The notes under the pieces are model-generated. The model made no database searches. It was not told the DNA's origin and worked only from the letters and a program-made list of their open reading frames with translations. Below, piece after piece: positions 46,408-56,138 of a DNA stretch of 64,000 nt. The number at the start of each line of letters is the position of its first letter. Within the stretch, counting starts at the first letter, position 1. This DNA comes from DATFDN01 sp963762525 (lineage in GTDB: Bacteria > Pseudomonadota > Alphaproteobacteria > Acetobacterales > Acetobacteraceae), in assembly GCA_963762525.1 (NCBI GenBank), contig CAVXKT010000004.1, positions 1-64,000 on the forward strand, given 5' to 3'. Position numbers and translations under genes: made by a program.

Positions 46408-47583
46408 GTGGATGTGGCGCGACGCCTGGAGTGTCTGGACGGTCTGCGCGGCCTGCTCGCGTTTTATGTGCTCATCACGCACATGGCGGCGTTCACGGTG
46501 TTACCGGCCGGGGTCACGCGACCATTCGGCCATGGCGGCGCGGCGGTCGATTTGTTCTTCGTGTTGAGCGGAATGGTGATCGTCCGCTCGCTGGAAAGCT
46601 TCGACGGCGACCGCGTGGGGTTCCTTCTGGCGCGCGCCTGGCGCACCATGCCGGCGTTTCTAGTGGTGTTCGCCTGCGCCACCGCGGTGCAGCCGCTGCC
46701 GACGCCGCTCCCGTGGATGCCGTGGATCGCCGCCGAAGATCCGGCGCGCGCCGTGTGGTCAACCGGCTGGCCGCAGCATTGGGTGCCGGAGCTCGGCGCG
46801 CATCTGGTGATGGCGCATGGGCTGATTCCCGACGGCGCGCTGCCCGGCGCCTGGATCAGCTTCCTCGGTGCCGCTTGGAGCCTCAGCACCGAATGGCAGT
46901 TCTACCTCGTGGCTGCGCTGCTGGCCCCGGTGCTGGGCCGACGGGCCGGTGCGCGCGGCATGGCGTGGTGGTTCATCGCCCTGGCGGCGGGCGGCCTCGC
47001 CTGGGCGCACGCCGCCCCGCCGTCATGGCAGTTCAGCCGCGCCTTCCTGCCCAACAAGGCGGAGTATTTCGCCCTCGGCATCGCCTCCGCCGCCTGGATC
47101 GCCGATCGTCACGCCCCCGGCGCGGCGCGTCCCCCGGGCGCCGCCCGCCTCATCGCGGCCGCGCGCCTCGGGATCGTGCTCGCGGTCACGCTGGCGTTCT
47201 GCTGGGTGCGGGGCGGCCCGGCGCAGTGCGGGGCGCCGCTCGTCTGGGTGCTCTGTCTGGCCGCGCAGCGCGCAGTGGTGCGAAAGGATTCCCGGATTCT
47301 GGAGCGGTTCGGCCAGTGTCTGCGTGCGCCGCCGCTGCGGCGGCTGGGCGCCTTGTCCTACTGCATCTATCTGGTGAACGAGCCGGTGCAGAAGCTGCTC
47401 GGGCTGGTGCTGGCACCGCTGGCCGCCGGCAACGCCGCTCTGTTCAGCGCCCTGTGGATTCCGGGCGCCATTCTGCTGCCGTTGTATTTGGCCGCCGTGC
47501 TCCGACGGCGGATCGAGCAGCCGGCCTTGCGGGCCGGACGGCACATGGTCGGCCGGCCGGCGGTGGCCTTCACGCTCGGATGA
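46408..47583 (+). CDS. Acyltransferase 3 (OafA/NodX-type) membrane protein
   Basis: A 391-residue integral membrane acyltransferase. The family opening is LECLDGLRGLLAFYVLITH, with a conserved His, followed by AVDLFFVLSGMVI and a dozen or so hydrophobic segments. AWSLSTEWQFYLVAALLAP carries the conserved Glu region. GTG start at 46408. It probably O-acetylates a cell-surface polysaccharide. Its C-terminal codons overlap the convergent trmB frame by 14 bases. Intact. Confidence 0.9.
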   Translation: MDVARRLECLDGLRGLLAFYVLITHMAAFTVLPAGVTRPFGHGGAAVDLFFVLSGMVIVRSLESFDGDRVGFLLARAWRTMPAFLVVFACATAVQPLPTPLPWMPWIAAEDPARAVWSTGWPQHWVPELGAHLVMAHGLIPDGALPGAWISFLGAAWSLSTEWQFYLVAALLAPVLGRRAGARGMAWWFIALAAGGLAWAHAAPPSWQFSRAFLPNKAEYFALGIASAAWIADRHAPGAARPPGAARLIAAARLGIVLAVTLAFCWVRGGPAQCGAPLVWVLCLAAQRAVVRKDSRILERFGQCLRAPPLRRLGALSYCIYLVNEPVQKLLGLVLAPLAAGNAALFSALWIPGAILLPLYLAAVLRRRIEQPALRAGRHMVGRPAVAFTLG

Positions 47584-48305
47584 AGCGCCAGTAGAGCGGC
47601 GCGCGGCCGGCGGCGAGCGCCTTCGCCTCGTAACGGGTCGGCGGCCAGCCGGGCGGGCGGGACGGCGTCGGCGCGGCCGGCAGGAACAGCCGTTGCGCCG
47701 TCATGACCTCGGCTATCCACGCCTGGTAAATCGGGTCATCGGTCGCCACCCGCCACTCGGCGGCCCGTTTCAGGACCCGGGCGAGCAGCGGCAGCAGCGC
47801 CGGATGGACGAAGCGCCGCTTGGCGTGCCGGGCCTTGGGCCAGGGGTCGGGGAACAGCAACAACAACCGATCGAGGCAGCCGTCCGGCAGGGCTTGCAAC
47901 AGCAGGCGCGCGTCCTCGGCCCAAATCCGCAGATTCGGCGGCAGCGGCGCCGTCGCCTCGGCGCCCGCCGGCGCCAGGCGAGACAGCAGCGAGCACAGCC
48001 CGTTCAGATACACCTCGCAGGCGATCAGGCCGGCGCTTGGCTCGGCCGCCGCAAGCGCGATGGCGTGCTCGCCGCCGCCGGCCCCGACCTCCAGCCACAG
48101 CGACCGTGACGGGGCCGAATGCCGCGCGCGGCTCGGCCGCGTCTGCCGGCGCGAAGGCGAGGCGGGGCAGCGTCACCTCGAGCAGCCGGCGCTGGCGCGG
48201 GCGAAGCGTCGGGCCGCGAGTGCGCCCATAGAGGCGCGCCGGCGGCGGCTTGACTATCGCCCGAACGACGCCCGCAGCGCCCCTACCAGATCGGTCCGTT
48301 CCCAC
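47570..48305 (-). CDS. trmB: tRNA (guanine-N7-)-methyltransferase TrmB (frame break)
   Basis: TrmB, which makes m7G46 in tRNA using SAM. The C-terminal part is intact: RIWAEDARLLLQALPDG and the signature LLLFPDPWPKARHAKRRF, then YEAKALAAGRAPLYW. The SAM-binding Gly loop (LWLEVGAGGGEHAIAL) is in another frame upstream of about 48110. The N terminus (LYGRTRGPTLRPRQRRLL) returns to the first frame. No ATG is available; GTG at 48305, inside metK, is the best start, overlapping it by 52 bases. Directly downstream of metK. Confidence 0.88.
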
Positions 48306-49442
48306 GTGAACGTGCCCTTCTCGGCATCGGGCTCGCGGCCGAAATGTCCGTAGGCGGAGGTCGGGGCGTAGATCGGGCGATTGAGCCGCAGATGCTCGCG
48401 GATGCCGCGCGGCGAGAGGTCCATCAGCTCGCGCAGGCTACGCTCCAGCCGCACCTCGTCCACGTCATGACCCGTGCCCTGGAGATCGACATAGACCGAC
48501 AGCGGGCGGGCGACGCCGATCGCATAGCTGATCTGGAGCGTGCAGCGTTCGGCAAGCTCGGCGGCGACCACGTTCTTGGCGAGATAGCGGCAGGCATAGG
48601 CGGCGGAGCGATCGACCTTGGTCGGGTCCTTGCCGCTGAACGCGCCGCCGCCGTGCGGCGCCGAGCCGCCATAGGTATCGACGATGATCTTGCGCCCGGT
48701 GAGCCCGCAATCGCCGTCGGGGCCGCCGATCACGAATTTGCCGGTCGGGTTCACGTAGAACTCCCGCTCGGGCGGCATCCAGCCGCCCGGCAACACCGCC
48801 TCCACGATCGGGCGCAGCATCGCCTTCACCTCCTCCTGCTCGAGCCCCTCCTCGTGCTGGGTGGAGACGACGATGCTGGCCGCGCAAACCGGCCGGCCAT
48901 CGACATAGCGCAGCGTCACCTGGCTCTTCGCATCCGGCAGCAGGCCGGCGACGGCCGGATCGCCGGCGCGGCGCAGCTCGCTGATGCGGCGCAGGATGAG
49001 GTGCGCGTAGTAGAGCGGCGCCGGCATCAGCGCCGCGGTCTCGCGGCAGGCATATCCGAACATGATGCCCTGATCGCCGGCGCCCTCGTCCTTGTTGCCG
49101 ACGGCATCGACCCCTTGCGCGATGTCGGCCGACTGGCTGTGCAAGCACACATCGACGGTGGCGCGGCGCCAGGAAAATCCCTCCTGATCGTAGCCGATGT
49201 CGCGGATCGCCTCGCGGACGAGGTGCTCGAGATGGGCATGCGTCACCGAGGCGGGTCCGCGCGTTTCGCCGGCCAGCACCACCTTATTGGTGGTGACGAG
49301 CGTCTCGCAGGCGACGCGCGCGAAGGGGTCGGCGGTCGAGATAGGCGTCCAGCACGGTATCGCTCAGCCGATCGGCGACCTTGTCCGGATGCCCCTCCGA
49401 GACCGACTCGGAGGTGAACAGGTATTCGCCGCTCGCGCGCAT
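48254..49442 (-). CDS. metK: S-adenosylmethionine synthetase MetK (frame break)
   Basis: MetK makes SAM from methionine and ATP. ATG 49442 follows AGAGGAG and reads YLFTSESVSEGHPDKVADRLSD, the canonical start. A one-base break near 49335-49340 separates it from ARVACETLVTTNKVVLAGE-like sequence. GDQGIMFGYA (ATP-binding hexapeptide region), GGAFSGKDPTKVDRSAAYA and YGHFGR near the end are all present. Joined length about 395 residues, normal. This gene is essential, so the break is almost surely an assembly error. Confidence 0.95.
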
Positions 49443-49452
49443 GATCTCTCCT

Positions 49453-49492
49453 CTGATAGCGGCCTAACGCAGCTGATAGCGGCCGAACGCGC
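49453..49492. repeat. 20-bp tandem repeat in the metK leader
   Basis: CTGATAGCGGCCTAACGCAG (49453-49472) is followed by CTGATAGCGGCCGAACGCGC (49473-49492), 17 of 20 identical. It is transcribed on the minus strand just upstream of the metK ribosome site, and its GGAG-proximal end lies 10 bases from the ATG. Confidence 0.75.
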
Positions 49493-49556
49493 CCGGCCGG
49501 CCGCGCGCCCGGCCGGCTGCCGGACGCGGCGTGTGTGGCGGAAACCCCGGGGAGGG

Positions 49557-50346
49557 TCAAGCCGAGGGCACGGCGAGACCGAGCACGTCCGACATGCCGT
49601 AGAGGCCCGGCGGCCGCGCCGCGATCCAGAGCGCCGCGCGCACCGCGCCGGCGGCGTAGGCGCGCCGGTCGAAGGCGCGATGCGTAAGCGCGATCTGCTC
49701 ATCGGCGGCGGCGAAGATCAGCGTGTGCTCGCCCACCACCTGACCGCCGCGCAGCGACGCGAAGCCGATCGCCCCGGCGCGGCGCGGGCCGGTGTGGCCA
49801 TCCCGCCCGCGCTCCATCGCCTGCTCCAGCGCGACCCCGCGCCCGCGCGCCACCGCCCGGCCGATGCCGATCGCGGTGCCCGAGGGCGCGTCGATCTTCT
49901 GGCGATGGTGCATCTCGAGAATTTCGGCGTCATACGCCTCGGCGGGCAAGGCCGCGCCCATGCGCTCGGCGAGCGCCAGCACGAGATTGACGCCGGGCGA
50001 GAAATTGGCCGCGTACACCACCGCGATCCGGCGCGCCGCCGCGGCCACCGCCGCCTCGTCCGCGGCCGAAAGGCCGGAGGTGCCGAGGATCCACGCGGTC
50101 CCGGCTTCGGCCAGCGCCTCGGCATGGGCGCGGGCCGCGTCCGCGCGGGTGAAATCGATCACCACGTCGGACCGCGCGGCCAACGCCGCGATGTCGGTGG
50201 CCTGCGCGATTCCGTCGGGAGGCGCGCTCGCGGACCCGGGGCCGGGTCAGACCGGCGGCAATGGTGGCGCCCGCGTCGCGCAGCTCCTCGACCAGCAACC
50301 GGCCCATCCGACCCGAGATACCGGCGATGCCGACGCGCGGGCTCAT
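49557..50346 (-). CDS. dapB: 4-hydroxy-tetrahydrodipicolinate reductase DapB (frame break)
   Basis: ATG 50346: SPRVGIAGISGRMGR is the NAD(P) Gly-rich loop. A break near 50225-50240 moves to SDVVIDFTRADAARAH, then ILGTSGL, YAANFSPGVNL and EMHHRQKIDAPSGTA, the catalytic His-His/Lys element, and GEHTLIFA at the end. Lysine and cell-wall diaminopimelate synthesis. Joined length about 262 residues, normal. It is 32 bases after a response-regulator gene on the same strand. Confidence 0.94.
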
Positions 50347-50377
50347 CGGCGCATGGCCGGAGCGCGGCCCGCGCTCC

Positions 50378-50776
50378 TCAGTTGAGACGCGAAGCGTCGC
50401 CCGCGGGCGCCGCGATGCCGGTCAGCGCGATGCCGGTCTGGGCGTCGATCACGTCCAGCAACTGCGCGATCGAGAACGGCTTCAAAATATAGGGGCGCGG
50501 GCCGCCCTTGATCTCCCGCATCTGTCCCGGATCGCCGGTCATCAGCACCACCGGGACGCCCAGCCGGTCGGCATCCAGCATGACCTGCCACATCGTGCCG
50601 CCCGGCAGCACGCAGTCGAGCAGCACGAGGTCGATCGAGCCGGTGAGCAAATGTTCGACTGCCTCCGGCACCGTTGGCGCGCAGATCGCCTCATAAGTGT
50701 CGCTCAGCGCATCGGCGATGAGTTCGGCGATCATCGCCTGATCCTCGACCACGAGGATTCGCAATTTGCGTGGCAT
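50378..50776 (-). CDS. Single-domain response regulator
   Basis: A 132-residue receiver domain. ILVVEDQAMIAEL is the acidic pocket, LVLLDCVLPGG the phosphoryl Asp, VVLMTGDP the Thr and YILKPFS the Lys. No output domain and no visible kinase. Similar to the regulator at 45829-46242 in length and organisation but clearly diverged. Confidence 0.9.
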   Translation of the reverse strand: MPRKLRILVVEDQAMIAELIADALSDTYEAICAPTVPEAVEHLLTGSIDLVLLDCVLPGGTMWQVMLDADRLGVPVVLMTGDPGQMREIKGGPRPYILKPFSIAQLLDVIDAQTGIALTGIAAPAGDASRLN

Positions 50777-50933
50777 GGCAGATCGCGCCTCCGACCGAAT
50801 GCACTATCGCGGTATATCCCGGCCAACCGAAGCCGCATCGTGCCGATCGCGTGAACAAACGCTCACGAACGCTATAGCGGCCGGCGCCGCCGACCGCATT
50901 GACGGGCTTGCCGGTTCCGGCGAGGCTCGCCGC

Positions 50934-51833
50934 ATGGCGCCGGACGAAGTGGACGAAACGCCTCGGGAAGCGGCGCCGTCGCCGCATCCCGGAATGTCGG
51001 TCGAAACGGCGTTCCGCGCCGTGCTGGCGCGTGCCGGCGCCGGATGGAACGCGCACCGCGAGGCGGCGCTCGGCGGCGACACCGAGGGCATTCATCAGGC
51101 GCGGATCGTGCTCCGTCGGCTGCGCGCGGTGCTGGCGTTGTTCCGGCCGGTTCTGGATCGGGCGCCGGCCGAGCGAACCGATCGCGCGCTGCGCGACCTC
51201 GGACGCATCGTCGGCGAGGCGCGGGACTGGGATGTGCTGGTGACCGAGACCCTGCCCGCCGCCGCCAACAGCATGAACGAAGAAGCGATCCGCGTGCTGA
51301 CCGAGGCGGCCGCCTTCCCGCGCAATGGTGCTCAGGGGGCGGCGGCGCGCGCGCTGCGGGCGTCGGATTTGGATTTGCTGCTGGCGGTGCCCGCCGTCGA
51401 GGCCGCGACGGCGCTGCACCCGATCGAGGAAGCCCTGCCCGCGCTCCTGCGTCGCTTCGGGCGCCTCGCCGAGAAACGGGGAAAGCGCATCCGCCACGCC
51501 CGGCTCAGCCGTTTGCATGCATTGCGCAAGCGCCTGAAGAGCCTCCGCTACGCGCTCGAATGCACCGAGACGCTGCATTCGCCGGAGACCGTCGGCGCGG
51601 TTCTGAACCGATGTCGGAAGCTTCAGCAACGGCTGGGCGCCGTAAACGATGCGGCGCGGACCCGCGAGCTGGCGTTGCGCCTGCACGGGGATGGCGCGTT
51701 CGCGCCGGCGGTGCGCGCCCTGATCGCCGATGCCGAGGCCCGCGGCGTCCGGGCGCGCCGGCGCGTGCCGAAGGCTTGGCGTAAGCTGCGGAGGGATTTG
51801 CGTCGTTGGAAGCCGGCACAACCTCCGGTATAG
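50934..51833 (+). CDS. CHAD domain-containing protein
   Basis: A 299-residue all-helical protein. Conserved histidine-containing helices of CHAD are visible: GIHQARIVLRRLRAVLALFRP, RDLGRIVGEARDWDVL, KLQQRLGAVNDAARTRELA and a Lys/Arg-rich C terminus. CHAD proteins bind polyphosphate, and are often found near polyphosphate genes; none is here. The start at 50934 (MAPDEVDE) is preferred over earlier in-frame codons. Intact. Confidence 0.88.
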   Translation: MAPDEVDETPREAAPSPHPGMSVETAFRAVLARAGAGWNAHREAALGGDTEGIHQARIVLRRLRAVLALFRPVLDRAPAERTDRALRDLGRIVGEARDWDVLVTETLPAAANSMNEEAIRVLTEAAAFPRNGAQGAAARALRASDLDLLLAVPAVEAATALHPIEEALPALLRRFGRLAEKRGKRIRHARLSRLHALRKRLKSLRYALECTETLHSPETVGAVLNRCRKLQQRLGAVNDAARTRELALRLHGDGAFAPAVRALIADAEARGVRARRRVPKAWRKLRRDLRRWKPAQPPV

Positions 51834-51864
51834 ATCGCCGCGCTTGTGCAATCCGGAGCGGCAC

Positions 51865-52778
51865 TTGTCCACTTATCTGGTCACCGGCGGCTGCGGCTTC
51901 ATCGGCTCGCATCTGGCCGACTCGCTGCTCGCCGACGGCCACGCCGTTCGCATCCTCGATGATCTCTCCACCGGCAAGCGCGCCAACAAGCCGGAAGCGG
52001 CGACGCTGATCGAAGCCGATGTCGCCGATCCGCGGGCGGTCGTGCGAGCGATGGAAGGCGTGGACGGATGCTTTCACCTCGCCGCCATCGCCTCGGTCGA
52101 ACGCGCCAACCGCGATTGGCTGGGCACGCATCGCGTCAATCTGAGCGGCACCATCACGATTCTGGAGGCGGCGCGCGGCGGTCCAATTCCGGTGGTGTAC
52201 GCCTCCTCGGCGGCGATCTACGGCGATAATCCGGCGCTGCCGCTCGCCGAGACGGCAGCGCCGCGACCGCTATCGGCATACGGCGCCGACAAGCTCGGCT
52301 GCGAGCTGCACGCGCGCGTCGCCGGCCGCGTGCATGGCATCCCAACCACCGGCTTGCGCTTCTTCAACGTCTATGGGCCACGCCAGGACCCGCTCTCGCC
52401 CTATTCCGGCGTGATCTCGATTTTCTGCGAGCGGCTGCGCGGCGGTCGCGGCGTAACGATCTTCGGCGATGGCGGGCAGACGCGCGACTTCGTCTTCGTG
52501 GCCGACGTCGTGCGCGCCCTGCGGGCGGCGCTGCGCCGTGTCTCGACCGAGGCGGGCGTGTTCAACGTCTGCACCGGCCGCGCGAGCAGCGTGCGCGACC
52601 TCGCGCGACGCCATCGGCGAGCACCTGGGCCGGCGGCCGGCGATCGCCTTCGCCGAGGCGCGCCCGGGCGATATCCGCGCCTCGCTCGGCGATCCCGAAG
52701 CCGCCCGCGCCGCGCTCGGCTTCGCCGCCGGGACCGTCGCTCCGCGACGGACTGGCGCTGACGCTGGCCTCACTGTGA
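51865..52778 (+). CDS. NAD-dependent epimerase/dehydratase (UDP-sugar type, frame breaks)
   Basis: TTG at 51865, with GGAG seven bases before, begins STYLVTGGCGFIGSHLADSL, the NAD loop. The catalytic Ser is in VVYASSAAIYGD and the YxxxK pair in SAYGADKLG. RFFNVYGPRQDPLSPYSGVI and VFVADVVRALRAAL are typical of UDP-glucose 4-epimerase-like enzymes. Breaks near 52605 and 52740 lead through AIGEHLGRRPAIAFAE to LALTLASL and the stop at 52778. About 300 residues when joined. It supplies nucleotide sugars for surface polysaccharide. Confidence 0.88.
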
Positions 52779-52782
52779 GTTG

Positions 52783-52814
52783 GGGGTAATGTCTCGAGTT
52801 TGGGGTCATGTCTC
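52783..52814. repeat. Direct repeats like an IS terminus
   Basis: GGGGTAATGTCTC (52783-52795) and GGGGTCATGTCTC (52802-52814) are 12 of 13 identical, 19 bases apart. Repeated short motifs of this kind mark the ends of IS21-type elements, and no transposase is present. Possibly a solo IS end left after deletion. Confidence 0.4.
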
Positions 52815-52817
52815 CGT

Positions 52818-52917
52818 TTGCCGCCATAGCTCGTGAGCCGGGCATTGTCTTTGGTATCAACTGCCGCACCAAAGGTGCCGCCCTGCATGCCACCGCCGGC
52901 AAAGCCCGTCGTCATCG
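52818..52917. repeat. Duplicated 100-bp fragment of the NHL lipoprotein gene
   Basis: Identical to 53892-53991 apart from one base. On the minus strand both read MTTGFAGGGMQGGTFGAAVD and NAxLTSYGGK. This copy forms the truncated 3' end of the gene at 52912-54985 and touches the IS-end-like repeats. Confidence 0.9.
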
Positions 52918-54985
52918 CTCGCCCAATGCGCGCGCCGGCCCGATCTGCGGCGAGTTCACTGGCTTGGCCATGCCGAAGAAGATCGTGACACCCTGGCCGC
53001 CGCACCGGGTCGACAGCGGTTCGGGCGGCGCGCCGAAGCAGCTATCGATGTCCTGCCAGTTGTTCATCACCCAGACATCGCCGGCCGGACTGATTGCAAG
53101 ATCGGTCTGCATCTGCAGACCGCCGCCAACGTAGCCGTCGGGCGGCGATATCTGGTCCCCGGTCTTGAACCCGGGCGGGCAGGCCTCGGTGCGAACGCCG
53201 CAGAGTTCTGCGATCGGGCTCTTCGCGCCTGCAAAGTTGGAGATCCAGACATTATCGTTGCCATCGACCGCCACAGCCCAGGGACCAGGGAGAACCACCA
53301 CCGATAAAGGGCGAGCCGGGATAATGGCTGCCGTCCGGTCGCAGCAGAGCCACGCTGCCGCCATCCGCGCCGCCGGTCTGTCCGTGCATGATGCGCGCCA
53401 GTCTTTCGTCGATATTGCCACCGGTCTTCACGACAACACCAAGCTCCAGCAGTTTGCTGAGCCCGCGCCATGAGCTTCCGAAGCGGTTGGTGACCCAGAC
53501 ATTGCCCTGGCTGTCGATACCAAGCCCGGCGCCGCTATAGCCAGTCTTGAAAGTTTCGACGTTGGTTGGATCACTCGCCGGGAAACGGATGACGTGGTCT
53601 GCGGCTGCATTGGTGACCCAGATCCGGTCCTGTTGGTCGATCCCCAGGTGGAACGGCAATCTGAACGACTTGCATGGTTCTGCGCTGGCGTCCTCGCAAA
53701 CCAGCTTAGCCTTGGTGAGATCTCCCTTGGGAAAGTAAACGAGCTGATTCTTCTCCAGCCCCACCACCCAAACATCGCCGCTCGGCGTGACGATCACGCC
53801 CTGCATCAGCCCGAGTTTGCCGCCGAAGGTGATGCCTTCGGTGACGGTGGCGTCAGCGGCTTACCCCTCCTTGTCGAACACCGCGATGGACTTGCCGCCA
53901 TAGCTCGTGAGCCAGGCATTGTCTTTGGTATCAACTGCCGCACCAAAGGTGCCGCCCTGCATGCCACCGCCGGCAAAGCCCGTCGTCATCGGCGAGAGCG
54001 GCTTGCCGTTCGGGTTGAACTTGGTGGCGTTGCCCTGCCACAACGAGTTCCGCGCCTGCCAGCCGACGGTGAAGTTGTCGCCGACCCAGAGGTTGCCTTG
54101 GCTGTCGAACATTGCCTTGCCTCCGGCGCGATAACCGCCGCCGTCGAACTTGAGCGGCAACACCCAGGCGCTAGGGGGAAGATTCAGATACGGCATGAAC
54201 GGCACCGCACGCATCGTTTTGCCGTCGGGGATCGGATAGAGCTCGTCCAGCAGCGCAAAGAGCTGCTCGTTATGGTACCACGGATAGCGCGCGATATTCT
54301 GGGCGGCCGCAATGTATCTTTCGGCGCGTTGCCGCGTGGGTCCGTCGCGGCCGCGAACAGTTTGCTGCACGCATCCGCCGTCACACGCGTGGCGCAGCGC
54401 GGACAACAGGTCGGCCAGCGTCGCGAAGTTGGCCATCGTCGGGGTCTGGCTGCTGTTGAGCGAATCCTGAACCGTCGTGCCCCACCCGCCTGTTTGCAGA
54501 TCGACAAAACTCGGCACATTGCCCGCAGCGATCTTGAGGCTGGTCGGATGACCTTTCAGCACGATGCCGTTGAGGAACTGCGCGTTGGTCCAGACCGACG
54601 CGACGGTGGTCATCTCGTTGATGACAGCCTTAGCGGCGGCGTATTGCCCAACACTGACAACCATGCGATCGCTGGATTGTCACCGGCACTCTTGCTGGCT
54701 GCGACGGCACCGCCCTGAGCCGTCAGGTAGAGAATCACATCACCGCCGATGTTTTCCTGGCTACTGAGCTGGAAACTGCCGTCCGTGCCCGTCTTGGTCT
54801 GCGATAGTTGCCTCGGATCTCCGCCGCTGCCGGCCCATAGGGTCACGGCTGAATTGGAAAGTGGATCGCCCCCGCCTGCGCCAGGCCTTGGACATTTACT
54901 GCCGCGTTCGCCGCGCCGCATGTGCCGCCAGCAACATCGCAGTGGTCAGTAAGGTGGCGAGTTGCTCTCTCTTGTGTCGGAGCAT
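52912..54985 (-). CDS. Vgb/NHL-type beta-propeller lipoprotein, rearranged (frame breaks)
   Basis: The start at 54985 has GGGGA six bases before. A signal peptide (LATLLTTAMLLA) is followed by a Cys in another frame, so it is a likely lipoprotein. A carboxypeptidase-regulatory-like domain follows (NSAVTLWAGSGG, GTDGSFQLSSQ), then a helical part, then a streptogramin-lyase-like propeller: FDSQGNLWVGDNFTVGW, VTPSGDVWVVGLEKNQL, GIDSQGNVWVTNRFGSSW, VDGNDNVWISNFAGA, ISPAGDVWVMNN. Breaks lie near 54900, 54660, 53865 and 53300. The last blades end abruptly at 52912, inside the 100-bp duplicate, so the C terminus is rearranged. It is 29 bases downstream of an outer-membrane protein gene. Possibly a surface or periplasmic scaffold; no enzymatic residues are assured. 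Confidence 0.7.
53892..53991. repeat. Source copy of the 100-bp duplicated fragment
   Basis: Lies in the middle of the propeller gene, where the surrounding frame continues normally on both sides (NGKPLSPMTTG upstream, SIAVFDKEG downstream), so this is the original and 52818-52917 is the copy. Confidence 0.85.
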
Positions 54986-55014
54986 ATGCATTCCCCGTCG
55001 TGCTCGGTGAGTGT

Positions 55015-55933
55015 TTAGAAGACGAACGTGACCTGGGTGCGGAGCTGCCAGGTTCCCGCGCCCGGCGCCCGCAGCGCGTTGTAGTAGGCGCCGAGCAGCA
55101 GGTTCACGGGCAGCTTTCCGAACAGCTTGATCAGGCGGCCGCCCTGGAGACCAACCGGCAAGGTCCATTTCTCGCCGCCGGCGTCCCAGTTCGCGGTCGT
55201 GACCAGGCTCGCGCCGATGAACCAGCCGCCCTTGAAATTGTAATTGGCGAACGGGTTGATGGTCGTGAAGGTGTAGCTGGTGCCGCCGCGGCCCGAGGTG
55301 CCGCCGAGGGAAAAGACGGTGTTGACCAGCGTGCCATAGACCCAGGGGCGCGCCGTCCGCACCACCACGAATGCCGGCCCGAGCCCCCAGACGTTCGAGC
55401 CAAGATTCTTGTTGGTGATGATCGGCAGTTCGGCGATCAAGCCTCCGCCAATGGTCCAGCCGTTTACTGTTCGGGTCGGGGAGAGGAACGCCGAGAAGGT
55501 GGTCGGGCTGAGGCCGAAGGGCGGCACGCTTGCGCCAGGCTGATAAGAGGGGTTCCAGACCAGCGGCAGGATGGTGCGGGTGATGACGTTCCAGTCCGGG
55601 TTCAGGTGGAGCGGAATACCGGCTGGATATTGAGGATCTCCTGCGTGCCTTGTTAGGACCGACATTGAAGTTGGTGTTGCTTTGGAAGGGCACGCTGATC
55701 AGATCGGCGATCGGGTTCTGGAGCTTCTCGGCAAGCCCCGAACCCTCGTCGGGTGCACCGGGCGCGGGCACGTCAACGTGAACCTGCGGAGCCGCTGATG
55801 GCGGGGCAGATTGCGCCAGGAGCGGCTGGGCGGCGCCCGCAAGGATCAGCGCGAAGAACGCGAAATAGCTTGCGAATACGCCCATCACGCGCCGCGTCGT
55901 GCCGGGCACCCGGCCAAAGAGTTGGCTGCTCAT
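55015..55933 (-). CDS. Outer-membrane transporter-like protein (frame break)
   Basis: ATG 55933, signal peptide cleaved after PLLAQS. A break near 55655-55665 separates LISVPFQSNTNFNVGP from the body: HLNPDWNVITRTILPLVW, FGLSPTTFSAFLSP, GLGPAFVVVRTARPWVYG, NPFANYNFKGGWFIG and LPVNLLLGAYYNALR, ending TQVTFVF with a terminal Phe. About 300 residues. This matches widespread, loosely named proteins ('neuromedin U' or transporter) that are predicted outer-membrane barrels. It precedes the propeller lipoprotein in one operon. Confidence 0.8.
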
Positions 55934-56138
55934 CCCGCTCTCCTCATGAGGCTGAGCTTGCGATGCCGTGCTCGAAACGGGCTATGCGAAATCGGCAGTT
56001 CCGGGCACAGCAGTCTAGCCCGCGTGGCAGGGCCGGCGCCGCCTTGGCTTGCCTCAGAGTAGAGCGCTATTCAAACCGACCGCTCAGACCTAGCTGAGAA
56101 TATATTCAAACTGAGATACTACGGAGGCGGAGAGGGCA

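Noticed and set aside
49443..49556. SAM-type riboswitch before metK
   Set aside because: I could not draw any known SAM riboswitch fold; only a tandem repeat is seen.
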